Source: Mesostigma viride | Lineage: Eukaryota > Streptophyta > Mesostigmatophyceae > Mesostigmatales > Mesostigmataceae | Direction: 5' to 3' | Assembly (NCBI GenBank): GCA_009746045.1 | Contig: RPFO01000004.1 | Coordinates: 1 to 64,000 of the forward strand | Length of the DNA stretch: 64,000 bases | In this document: positions 43,033 through 51,984 of the stretch, piece by piece | Layout: the number at the start of each line of letters is the position of its first letter | Numbering within the stretch: position 1 is the first letter of the stretch | Notes under the pieces: generated by a model | What the model was told of the DNA's origin: nothing | What the model saw: only the letters and a program-made list of their open reading frames with translations | Database searches by the model: none | Position numbers and translations under genes: made by a program

Positions 43033-45317
43033 CGGGACCTAGTGCACGTAGTGACTCACCTCCTGTGCTAGCCACGGATAATGTGGGAGGCCCGCCTAGC
43101 GTGGCCTCGCCGGAGGGTCAGGGTCCTGCCCATGCGCCTCGCCCACCTAGGGACCTGGCTTCAACGGTCACGGCCTTGTGGCGTGCTCAGGCGCTTAAAG
43201 CGAAAGCTGCATCAGGGGTGGCTCAGGTCAAAACTCTCTCACAGGGGGTCAGGCCGGTTAAGTCAGCCTTGTTTCCTACGTGTAGACCGTGGCAGCTGGT
43301 GGCTGTGGACACGCAAGCATCCGTGTCTATTATCTCTCGTCGGGCAGCCACCCTGTATCCAGTGCTAGAGTCGCCGTACAAATCGGTGACCGACTTTGCA
43401 GGCACTTCGGCATATCAAGTTACCGGGATGGTGGTGCTGCCGGTGTTGGGCATTGACACGCCGTTTCACGTCGTGGATGGCTACGAGGATGTGGCCTTGC
43501 TGGGCGAACCTTTCGTATCATACCCGGGGTTCTCAGTGTCCGCTGACTTGCTGTCAGTCGCGGGGGTGGGCAGCATCCCGCTTCGCGAGTACCACGCTCC
43601 ATTGGGGGTGGTGGTCGGGCAGCCCGGCGTCGTGCGGCGCTTACCGATGGCGGCGTTTTCCACACCGCCGCTCGTCCAGTCCATCATTCAGCCTCAGGAT
43701 TGGCACCCGCGCAGCTTCGGCCTCCACTCACACTCACTGGCGGCGGATAGCCCTGTGACGTGGGAGCAACTTGTCCTGGACTGTCAAGATCCTCTCAAGT
43801 TTGCTTTGTGGCGCGACGCGTTCATTCGAGCCAAGGAGCAGTGGCGAGAGCGCGAGGTCTACCGAGGATTGGAGAGTGTGCCAGCCGGGGCCACGCGGTT
43901 GCGGTTGAAGTTCGTGCTCACCTACAAGCCGGACGAGACCAACTCTTCGGTGGTGTTCCGGGTAAGGCCCGTGGTCACGGAGACGAAGGGGTCCTCCCCG
44001 CTGGACGCCAAGGATCTTTATACCCCTGGGCTCAACCATGTTTCGCATCGGCTACTGACGGTCATCTACTTGGGCAAGCGGAACGCGGGCAAGGACTACG
44101 GGATGTGGTGCGGTGACTTTCAGCGGGCATTCCTCCACAGCGACGCTGGGGTCGCGCAGCAAACATGGCAAGGCACCCGCTACGTGGTGAAGGTCCCGGT
44201 GGTCTGGCAGGATGGCACCATTGGCAGCGAGTATATCGAGCTGTTGACAGGGGTGGAGGGGCTGCAGAGCTCTCCCATCATCTTCCGCATTTCCGCGGAG
44301 GAGGTCTTGCAGAGCTTAGGGGCCACGTACCATCGCGCGGATCCTAACTTCTTTGTGGTCCCCACCGGCGTCCCTGGCGAGCCAGCCCTCTTCGTGTGGC
44401 ATGGCGATGACTTCAAGCTGGTGGCACCTCGCACCTTTGCTACCCAGTTTCTTGCTGCAGTGGCGGCTAAGTTTCCCCTGGGCAGGGCGGTGGATCATGA
44501 GGAGGGTAAACCCGTGGTGTTTTGCGGCGTGCAGTCTACGTTGCAGCGGGATTCGCGTTCTGGCGAATGGGTCATGCACATGCAGGATAGCCGCAACTAT
44601 GTGGTTGACCTGCTGGCCGACCTCCCGTCCCCGCTGTTGGCAACCCATGGGCCCTCGGTTAAGGGCAAGCTCGGGTGGTTGGCGGACACGGTGGCACCTG
44701 ATTTGGCGGTGCTCGCTCGCCTGCCCGATGATGTGCTGGAAGGACTAGGGTCCATTCATGTTCGGCGGCAGCTGGCCATGACGCCCGGCATTGTGCTTCG
44801 TGGGCTCGATTGCTCACAGCCGGTGCACCTCGAGATAGTGACGGATGCTAATCTAGAGACGCGCACAGTCAGCCAAGTGCGGGCCCGCATGGGGGCACTG
44901 TTCTTTATTAGCAATGAGGGACAGCCTGGCATGTTGTTAGATTGGTACTCGCGCTTGCACAGCCGCATTGCCACTAGCCCCAACACGGCTGAATGCCGGG
45001 GCATTGTTTCAGCTATCTCACATGGCATGTGGCTGCGGTACTTGCTGGGTTGGGTATTTGGCTCGTGTGGGTTCACTCTTCACTGGACTAGCACGGTGCA
45101 CACTGACTCACAAAGTTGTTTGGCCTTCCTTGACAATCCCTATGCGCGGTCACAGGACGTTGATTACCTCGTACTCGCTGAGGCGGCCTCCTGCGTCACG
45201 CGTCTCCAGCACATCGCGGATGAACTCAATCCCGCGGATGCACTCACCAAGGAGGCGCGGGAGGCTGCCCCGCAGTACGCAGTGTTGCGCAAGCGCATGA
45301 CGATGCAACACCCGTGA
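42999..45317 (+). CDS. Element I protease-RT-RNase H polyprotein
   Basis: 772 aa in the -1 frame to the upstream ORF, overlapping it by 34 bases; expression by -1 frameshifting is likely (inference). Retropepsin-like domain: VAVDTQASVSIIS (D104, codon 43308), VLPVLGIDTPFHVV and VALLGEPFV. RT: FRVRPVVTETKG, GDFQRAFLHSD, and HGDD at residues 468-471 (44400-44411) where copia elements normally have YVDD. RNase H: EIVTDANLETR, NTAECRG, HTDSQSC, DVDYLVL. Here the two-ORF split falls between integrase and protease, so gag-integrase would be the more abundant product. Confidence 0.92.
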   Translation: MDGWDEDGVGLTGPSARSDSPPVLATDNVGGPPSVASPEGQGPAHAPRPPRDLASTVTALWRAQALKAKAASGVAQVKTLSQGVRPVKSALFPTCRPWQLVAVDTQASVSIISRRAATLYPVLESPYKSVTDFAGTSAYQVTGMVVLPVLGIDTPFHVVDGYEDVALLGEPFVSYPGFSVSADLLSVAGVGSIPLREYHAPLGVVVGQPGVVRRLPMAAFSTPPLVQSIIQPQDWHPRSFGLHSHSLAADSPVTWEQLVLDCQDPLKFALWRDAFIRAKEQWREREVYRGLESVPAGATRLRLKFVLTYKPDETNSSVVFRVRPVVTETKGSSPLDAKDLYTPGLNHVSHRLLTVIYLGKRNAGKDYGMWCGDFQRAFLHSDAGVAQQTWQGTRYVVKVPVVWQDGTIGSEYIELLTGVEGLQSSPIIFRISAEEVLQSLGATYHRADPNFFVVPTGVPGEPALFVWHGDDFKLVAPRTFATQFLAAVAAKFPLGRAVDHEEGKPVVFCGVQSTLQRDSRSGEWVMHMQDSRNYVVDLLADLPSPLLATHGPSVKGKLGWLADTVAPDLAVLARLPDDVLEGLGSIHVRRQLAMTPGIVLRGLDCSQPVHLEIVTDANLETRTVSQVRARMGALFFISNEGQPGMLLDWYSRLHSRIATSPNTAECRGIVSAISHGMWLRYLLGWVFGSCGFTLHWTSTVHTDSQSCLAFLDNPYARSQDVDYLVLAEAASCVTRLQHIADELNPADALTKEAREAAPQYAVLRKRMTMQHP

Positions 45318-45695
45318 GCCACACAGGGTTACGGCTCGGGCGCTTTATGAATACAGCCATAACTCACCCTGTGTTGCTAGCATTCACGAATATCATGGTG
45401 GTAGTTTTTTTGCTTGTCCTGACCATACCCTAGCCACGTTGGACGGTGCCTTGGGCCCGTCGGCGGGTCACTGGTCCTAATAAATGGGTCACCTTTTGTC
45501 TGGTGGCATAGTTGTTTTTTTTCTCGCTACTTATTACATCACTATTCATGTGTGATCACAAGGGCGCGGGTCGATACCGTGGTGATTTTGACGGCCTTGA
45601 GGCCCCCTTGAGTTCCCTACCTTAGAGGGTTTTGTATGGTCTGCATTTGATGTAATTATTTTGATAATTAATCAAAGAACAAAAGAGTGTGTCGG
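45318..45695 (+). other. Element I 3' untranslated region
   Basis: 378 bases without a gene. It holds the hairpin with the primer-position complement (45321-45374), AATAAA at about 45479, and a purine-rich stretch CAAAGAACAAAAGAG (about 45673-45687) before the LTR. Two short inverted stretches and a T-rich run at about 45405-45413 have no assigned role. Confidence 0.7.
45321..45374 (+). promoter_or_regulatory. Hairpin carrying complement of element I primer-binding position
   Basis: Stem ACACAGGGT/ACCCTGTGT (9 bp) encloses a second stem GGCT/AGCC, whose loop reads CGGGCGC then TTTATGAATACA (45344-45355). The 12 bases are the exact complement of 40227-40238. The 3' base of this stretch would pair with the first base after the LTR. 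It begins 4 bases after the stop codon. Confidence 0.65.
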
Positions 45696-46040
45696 AGTTG
45701 AGTAACTCTAGAGCCCTAGGATCTGGCTCTAAGTTCCCCATGTCCGTCCGCACGCCTTCCGCTAGCGTCCGCTAAGCCGCCGGCTATAATCCGGCGGTCC
45801 GATGCGGGCGACCGGTCTAAGGGCGGCGCCTAGGGCCGGCGCCACCTAGGCCCCAGTCCGGGGCCTTATCCGGGTCGGTACGGACAGCTAGTTTGTCCCA
45901 CGGTTACGGCTAACCGGATAGGGTTTGCTGGCTAAGACATAAACCAGTGGTGGGCCAGCTCCGACAGCAGTTCTCTGTGTTCACCTTATCCCAAGCTCAA
46001 CGTGACCGACCGCCATAGCTGAGCCGGTCGGGCTTTAACT
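45696..46040 (+). repeat. Element I right LTR
   Basis: 345 bp with one difference from the left LTR. Followed by GTCTT (46041-46045). Confidence 0.95.
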
Positions 46041-46096
46041 GTCTTTCCAAACTGCATCCACTTGTCTTAGCATATTGCTTGCCCAAAATGCTAACT
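46041..46096 (-). repeat. Element G 5' LTR, outer end
   Basis: The I duplication plus the last 51 bases of G's LTR (TCCAAACTGCATCC...CTAACT), followed by AGAGG and then F coding sequence. Confidence 0.9.
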
Positions 46097-46101
46097 AGAG
46101 G

Positions 46102-47538
46102 AACAGGCCCGCTTTGATAAGATCATCGATTCCTCCAAGACGTTTGAGGAGCGAACACCTGCTTATCCCCCGGCCCGCGCTGTGCTCCATCGCATTCATC
46201 TCAAACCAGGTGTGGCACCCACACTCACCAATGTATAGAATGGGCCCAAGCGAGCTCAAGGAGCTCAAGCAAATCCTCATTTCCCTGCTAGACTCTGGTC
46301 TTATAGAACCCAGTAATAGTCCCTTCTCCGCAGGTGTCCTTCTGGTCCCCAAGCCCAACGGCAAGTGGCGACTAGTTACGGACTACCGAAAGCTGAATGA
46401 TATTACCATCAAGTCAAAATACCCCCTTCCTAGGATAGATGACATTTTCAACAAAGTCCAAGGTGCAACGTGCTTTACTGTCCTAGATTGTGCAGATGGC
46501 TTTTGGCAGTTGCGTATCGCTCCCAAAGATTGCGCAAAAACGGCCTTCGCCACCCCATTCGGCCACTATCAATTCAGAGTAGCAGCCATGGGTCTCTGTA
46601 ATTCTCCTGCCAGCTTTCAGATGTTGATGAATGAAGTCATGCGTCCTGTCATGGGCACGTCTTTACTGCCCCAAGTACCTCAGGACCTCAAAGACCCAGA
46701 TCCAACTGCTGCTCCTGTCCCCATTGCACCTCACAAACGGGCAATGCGCTGTACCATATATGGACGACATCCTCATTTATTCTCGAACCTTTGATGATGA
46801 TTCATTGTGAGGATGTACAAGCTGTTCTCGACATTATGGAAGCCAACCATTTGTGGGCCCGCCGAGCCAAGGTTCGTGCTGGCCAAAGTGTACCATTTCT
46901 CGGCCACATCCTGTCCGATAAGGGTGTCGCTACAGATCCTGAGAAAATCGCATCTGTACAAGAATGGCCTGTCCCAACGGACGTCAAGAGCATTCGTAGC
47001 TTCCTAGGAATGGCATCCTACTATAGGCGATTTATCCCCCGCTTTGCAACCATTGCCGCTCCCATTAATCACCTCTTGAAGAAGGACGTGCCCTTTGATT
47101 GGACGCCGGAGTGCCAGCAAGCCTTTGACCTTCTCAAGTCCCGTCTGACCACAGCCCCGGTGCTGATCTTGCCTGACCCCAGCAAACATTTTGTGGTGGC
47201 GTGCGATGCCAGCAAGGTGGCCATCGGCGGTGTGCTACTCCAGGACCATGGAAACGGCCTACAACCGATAGAGTACATCACACGCACTATGATTCCTGCA
47301 GAGCGCAACTACCCCATACATCAACAAGAGCTCTTGGCTCTCGTTTACTGCTGCCATACGTGGAAACACCATCTGCTGGGCGCGCAATTTGATGTGGCCT
47401 TGAGTGAAACCAATGAGGCAGACCCGTATCGCCTGATAATTCATACGGACCACTGCCCTTTAACACACGTGCTGACACAACCCAATCTGGTGCCCCACAT
47501 GGCCCGTTGGCTGGAATTTCTAGCCCAGTTTGCCCCTT
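46102..47538 (+). pseudogene. Element F reverse transcriptase and RNase H, frameshifted
   Basis: Frames change at about 46225, 46745 and 46795. RT motifs: PMYRMGPSELKELKQIL, LVTDYRKLND, YPLPRIDD, and PYMDDILIYS in the shifted frame. RNase H: CDASKVAIGG and IIHTDHCPL. It ends at GCCCCTTTTAA, where M inserted, and continues KIQYVKGAENIVPDALSRR from 48890. The protein is close to C's throughout. With three breaks it is not functional. Confidence 0.88.
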
Positions 47539-47542
47539 TTAA

Positions 47543-48885
47543 CCCATAGTCCGCTGACCCATTTTGGGCACTTTCATACCCCTGAAAATGAAAAAAATCA
47601 TAACTCACAGGCCACAACTCCAAATACCCCCAACCAAGATGCTAGGAGTATCTACACTTCAAGGGCTTTCAGAATATGCAATAATACCATGGCTTTATCA
47701 AAGCATTTGGATGATAGCTCTAGTCAAAGTTGGCCAAAAGACGATCTTTTTTCCCCAAGGAAAAGTTAACCCCCCACTTTTTTCCCAGGGAGGGTAGGGA
47801 ACCTCAATACCAACATAGGACAACTTAGTTGGATAGTCCAATGGGGGTTTCCTTGGGTCAGACCACCCGGATAACCCATTACCTCTATATAACGTGCTCA
47901 TATATGTGTGTGGGTTACGCGCGTGTAAACAGCTATCTATGACATGCAACACAATAATGCATTATAAAAAGCTATAAAATGCTGCCAAAAGTGCTGGAAT
48001 ACAAACACGTTGCCTACCTGCACTAACGGAATGATACACTCCAAAGATATGCCATAAACTGGGCACTTTCAGGGCTGAAACCACTCTCTACAACAGGCAT
48101 GAAAGCTTGCTGAAATATGCAAAGATAAAATCGTCATGTATATTGCATGGGAGACGAATTCCGCTGCAAACAACACGCAAATACGTTGTCGTACCCAGCT
48201 CGTTCATGTCCTTCCCGGGGTCCGCTGGCCGGGACCACCATAACTCACAGATACCGTGGCTCTACGGGCATAGGCCGCCATAGCCGCGTCAAGCATGCAT
48301 CCTTTATGATTACCAGGTTGATGTTTCGTTCAAAGATGACCTATAAATGCGTCCGCATTCGCAGCAAATGCTGCAGGGGACATCCCGTAGCAAACCTGGA
48401 TGCTCGGGCTGGCGCAGACTGCCCGGCCATAAGGAGAAAATCGACATATGATAGGCGATGACTTGTCTGGCACTGACGACCAAGAAGGCAGTATTTTCCT
48501 ACCTGTATTTTCCCAATCCTAAAAATCTGGCCATGCCTGACCTACGAAAATCACGCATCATCATTCTGAGCAACATTCTAAACCGTTTCTAGCCGCGAGA
48601 CGCAAATTTCCCTGATAACGGCACGTTGGCAGCCATATCTCGTTGCGCGCGCGCGCGAGTGAAAATTTCCCGCCAAAGTCACGTGATACTTTCTCAATGC
48701 ACGTTGTAATTACCAAGCTATGGCGAATAACCCCCCCAAACCTATGCATCACCTTCGTCCCTAAGTGTTCCCAGACCCACCGGACAACTTCCCTCCGTCA
48801 CGGGTGGCGCGGCGCTCCGGGAATTACGTGGTTTATTACGTTAAGTCAAAGTGTATGCGATCACATACACTTTTCGGACTATGGG
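47543..48885. mobile_element. Element M, TTAA-flanked non-autonomous DNA transposon (piggyBac-like)
   Basis: 1343 bp flanked by TTAA (47539-47542 and 48886-48889), with perfect 11-bp inverted ends CCCATAGTCCG/CGGACTATGGG. Removal with one TTAA restores F's frame APFKIQYVKG, as in C. Ends starting CCC after TTAA fit piggyBac-type elements. It is AT-rich and without a transposase; no ORF is convincing. Its ends differ from those of L, so two separate TTAA families hit the same host element. Confidence 0.9.
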
Positions 48886-48889
48886 TTAA

Positions 48890-49286
48890 AATCCAATATG
48901 TAAAGGGGGCTGAAAACATTGTCCCAGACGCGCTGTCCCGGCGCTCTGACTATTTCTTTTACTCTGACATGGACGTGCTGAATACCACGGTGGTCCCCTC
49001 TCCTATCCCAATTGTACCATCCTATGGTGCTACCCCGGACACCGAGGAATATCATGACTTATTTCATGTCCCCATGGCCCTGCCCGACTTGCAGTCCTAC
49101 TGTCCTCTTGCGCCTGAGGGCAGGTCTATACCTCCGGTAGGGGGGGAGGGATCTGACCCAGAGATTCAAAAACTTTTGCGCGTCCCTCTGTGTCATGTGG
49201 CCAAACAGGTTTATAAACCTTTAGAACCTGTGGGGGAGCCCCTATTGTTCGGTAAGGCTGCGGCTGACGTTTTCAAGCCAAATTAA
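48890..49286 (+). pseudogene. Element F RNase H end and tether
   Basis: IQYVKGAENIVPDALSRR, then a variable linker (FFYSDMDVLNTTVV, LFHVPMALPDL, VPLCHVAKQVYKPLEPVGEP) like that of C. It ends at TAA (49284-49286), 18 bases before the ATG of the integrase reading in the same frame. Confidence 0.8.
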
Positions 49287-49304
49287 GCCGACACCGACGT
49301 CGCC

Positions 49305-50453
49305 ATGCCTGACTCTGACCTCGAGCGGCTGATTAGTCGTTTCACGGTAACCGAGCCAGAGGCACAAGCCGCTGTAGCTGCTCACCCCCAACGGATGGGA
49401 GACTATCCTTGTCGGTTCGAGGTAGGTTTTCTGTACGTCCAGCTCCCGTCTGAAGCGTGGAAATTGTACGTTCCAGCCTTATGTCGCCCATCCCTTCTTT
49501 ACGAGCTCCATGACGCTGCTCTGGGCGGTCACAAGGGCTCCCAGCGCCTAGTGGAGATCCTCCGCCGGTCGTACTACTACTGGCCACATATGCGTCGCGA
49601 CGCCGAGGAATACGTTCGTACGTGCCAGTCTTGTCAGATTATGAAGCCCCGTAATACCGGGTCCCAAGCGGAGCCCCAAGAGATCCCTGACCCATTGCGC
49701 CCGTGGGACAGCATTATGATGGACTTCGTAGGCCCATTTAAGAAGTCCCCTAAGGGCAATGCTCAGATCCTTGTTTTTGTGGATCGCCTTACTAGGCGCT
49801 GCCACTTGGTGCCATGTCCCTTGACCCTCACCTCCTGTGACTGTGCCCTATTATACCTGCAGAACGTTTTCAGATATATCATGGTCTTAGCCGGCAGTTC
49901 ATTGCTGATCGTGATAAGCTGTTCACTGCCTCTTTCTGGCAAGAGTTCTTCGCAGCCTTGGGCACCAAAGTACACCTTGGCACCGCCTACTACAGTTCGT
50001 CCTCCCATCTGGTTGAGCGTCTTAACCGCGTGATTGAGGAGGCCCTCAAGCATTACGTGAGTAGTGATGGTGGTGATTGGGAGGATTACTTACCCCTCAT
50101 AGAGTTCTCCCTCAACAACTCTCCACATTCTGCTCATGGGATGACCCCCTTTCTGCTCGATACTGGACAGCACCCGTTGACTCCCACCGATTTGCTGACT
50201 AGTCCCCTTCTTACCCAGGACACACTCAAGCGCAGCACCATTCAAGGAGTGAATGAGCTGTTGAGTAAGATGGTTAAGTCCCATGAGAGCGCAGTGATCG
50301 GCTATCGTGCCGCTCGACAGAAGTACATGGCCCGCATCCGCGCCTCCCTTGACCGTCGCACTCCGCCTATTCAGGTAGGTGATCTTGTTCTGGTAGAAGG
50401 TCCCCAGCTCGGCCGTTTTGCTCACAAGGTCGAAGCTGATCTCGAGGCAAAAC
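49305..50453 (+). pseudogene. Element F integrase, interrupted by J
   Basis: From ATG 49305: LISRFTVTE, MGDYPCRFEVGFLYV, AWKLYVPALCRPSLLYELHDA (cut), GGHKG...CQSCQIMK (HHCC), MMDFVGPF. Two extra bases near 49885 shift the frame; then FIADRDKLF and SSHLVERLNRV complete the D-D-E core in the second frame (49958 onward). The C-terminal domain is cut at EADLEAK, where J inserted. The chromodomain would lie beyond the window. Confidence 0.87.
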
Positions 50454-50910
50454 AGTTGGAATGCGTCGTGAGACGTAGGACAACTGACGAAAACTGGAAA
50501 TGAGAATGACGATTGTATTAGCAATAATACAAGGAATGTAATGAAAGCTTGAGGGCTCAGGATGGAACTGGGCAAACTCGGGTGCTGCGGCACTCCCCAG
50601 TGCTACGCCTATATGCCTATGGCAGCGCTACCTGCAGCGCCTACCAGTGGACAACTGTACACTGAAATGCCATGCGACCACGTCACTTGCAACCAGCTAA
50701 CACTTGGCCCGTCAGACCCGGCTACACCGGATCTGGCGGGTCAAGCTAGAGCCTAGGAACAGTCTGGCACGCACTACACGTCCGTCCACATGACACCGCA
50801 GGACCGTACGCCCTGCCGTACAGTACTAAGGTGTCCCGCTCAGCCGCGGTAGGCAATACGCGGCGCGCAGGCCGGAAATCCGTGTGTCAGCCTAAGCATC
50901 TCATCTAACT
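50454..50910 (-). repeat. Element J 3' LTR
   Basis: 457 bp, AGTTGGAATGCG...CATCTAACT. The partner LTR is outside the window, so the ends rest on the clade's AGTT/AACT rule, the break in F and the adjacent polypurine tract (50911-50932; GAAAGGAAAAC on the sense strand). Confidence 0.8.
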
Positions 50911-51984
50911 CCCATTATGTTTTCCTTTCAGGTTGAAGGCTAGCGACTTCAAGCCTGATCCTGCCCAGCCAGTAGGAGACTGACTCCAAGCTGACTGAGG
51001 TGCTGAGCAACTGACACCCATACTGCAACATCTGGACTGAAAAAGATGGGCCGCCCCAGAACTCGTGCAATACTTCTGGTGGCATCAAGTTTAGCTCAAC
51101 ATGCCCGGGGAGTTCCTCCTCCTCGCGAGCTCACAAGGGAGATAGCTATGCCTGTCTGCCTATCCAGGGAGTGCATCACCAGCCAAGAGAGCCACTGAAA
51201 AAAAATGCCAAGGTAAACCGTTTAAGAGGTTCCATATGGTTCCATCATCATCGCCCGCTCAGAAAAAAAAACACCCAGCCAGGCTGGGTCAACTGAGCTC
51301 AGGTCACCTGCAACCTGAGGAGTGACAGTAGGCAGGTTTATTGCACCCTGCACTGTCCATGTTGCACCTGCACAACATGTGAGGACCAGCCACCCCTGCC
51401 CTGCGCAGTGGTGGCGCAAGTCCTAGTGACAGGTGACAGGAATATGACATCCTGGACCTGTCCACGTTGCACCTGCACAACGTGTGTGGACCAGCCACCC
51501 CTGCCCTGCACAGTGGTGGCTGAAGTCCTGGTGACAGGTGACAGGAATATTGCATCCTGCACCTGGGCTGATCACATTGTACTAGACAACATGACAGCAC
51601 CCATGCCTTTACTGCCACTGAACAGTGAGGCCAGGTGGCCCAAGAGATCCACAGTAAACTGGGGTCCTGGGTAACCACCTGTCAAGGGAGCTTTGACCCT
51701 CCACTTGAATGGGAGGCACCTGAGCCACTGAGCTCAAGGCCAATCCACCAAGGCATACAACCCTAGTGGAGAAAGAATGTGAGATACATCCCCTGCCCAC
51801 CTATGAAGGTGGGCATCACGAAATTCCATGGGTGTGAAAAAATCAAAACAGATTTTATTGGCATAGGGCACGCAGGTGCATAAAAACAGACTCCAACCAA
51901 CCCCTTACTGGAAGCACAACCTGCCCCTTGGACCTGCCCAAGGGGTACTGGGTTACCTAGGCGGCCCTGGTGAACAGGACCCTG
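50911..51984 (-). other. Element J 3' untranslated region
   Basis: 1074 bases without a convincing gene. It contains a 105-bp tandem repeat (51343-51575), a perfect 8-bp hairpin GCCCACCT-ATGA-AGGTGGGC (51795-51814), and a sense-strand AATAAA (about 51856). No T-arm-like hairpin or twin boxes were seen. Confidence 0.6.
51343..51575. repeat. 105-bp tandem repeat in element J
   Basis: Two full units and part of a third. GTTGCACCTGCACAAC begins at 51361 and again at 51466; both are followed by CCAGCCACCCCTGCCCTG and GACAGGTGACAGGAATAT. Units differ at several sites. Confidence 0.8.

Larger units (their letters stand above)
39882..46040 (+). mobile_element. Element I, copia-like retrotransposon inserted in G's LTR
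   Basis: 345-bp LTRs AGTTGAG...TTAACT differ at one base (T/G near 39990 versus 45807), flanked by GTCTT at 39877-39881 and 46041-46045. Two large, uninterrupted ORFs overlap by 34 bases. It is the youngest and most complete member of the clade here and could be active, apart from the integrase change noted in its entry. Confidence 0.95.
31455..46096 (-). mobile_element. Element G, copia-like retrotransposon inserted in F, holding I
   Basis: Bounded by AGTTAG (31455) and CTAACT (46096), flanked by AGAGG at 31450-31454 and 46097-46101. Removal restores F's frame (GFTTEEQARFDK), matching C (GFTPEETERY). Genes are on the minus strand: pre-gag ORF, gag, integrase, protease, RT, RNase H. Its right (5') LTR is split by I. 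The LTRs differ at roughly a dozen sites by eye, so G is older than I. Confidence 0.93.

Noticed and set aside
51343..51575. CRISPR-like array
   Set aside because: Two to three long, imperfect tandem units without short spaced repeats in a eukaryotic retroelement; a simple tandem duplication.
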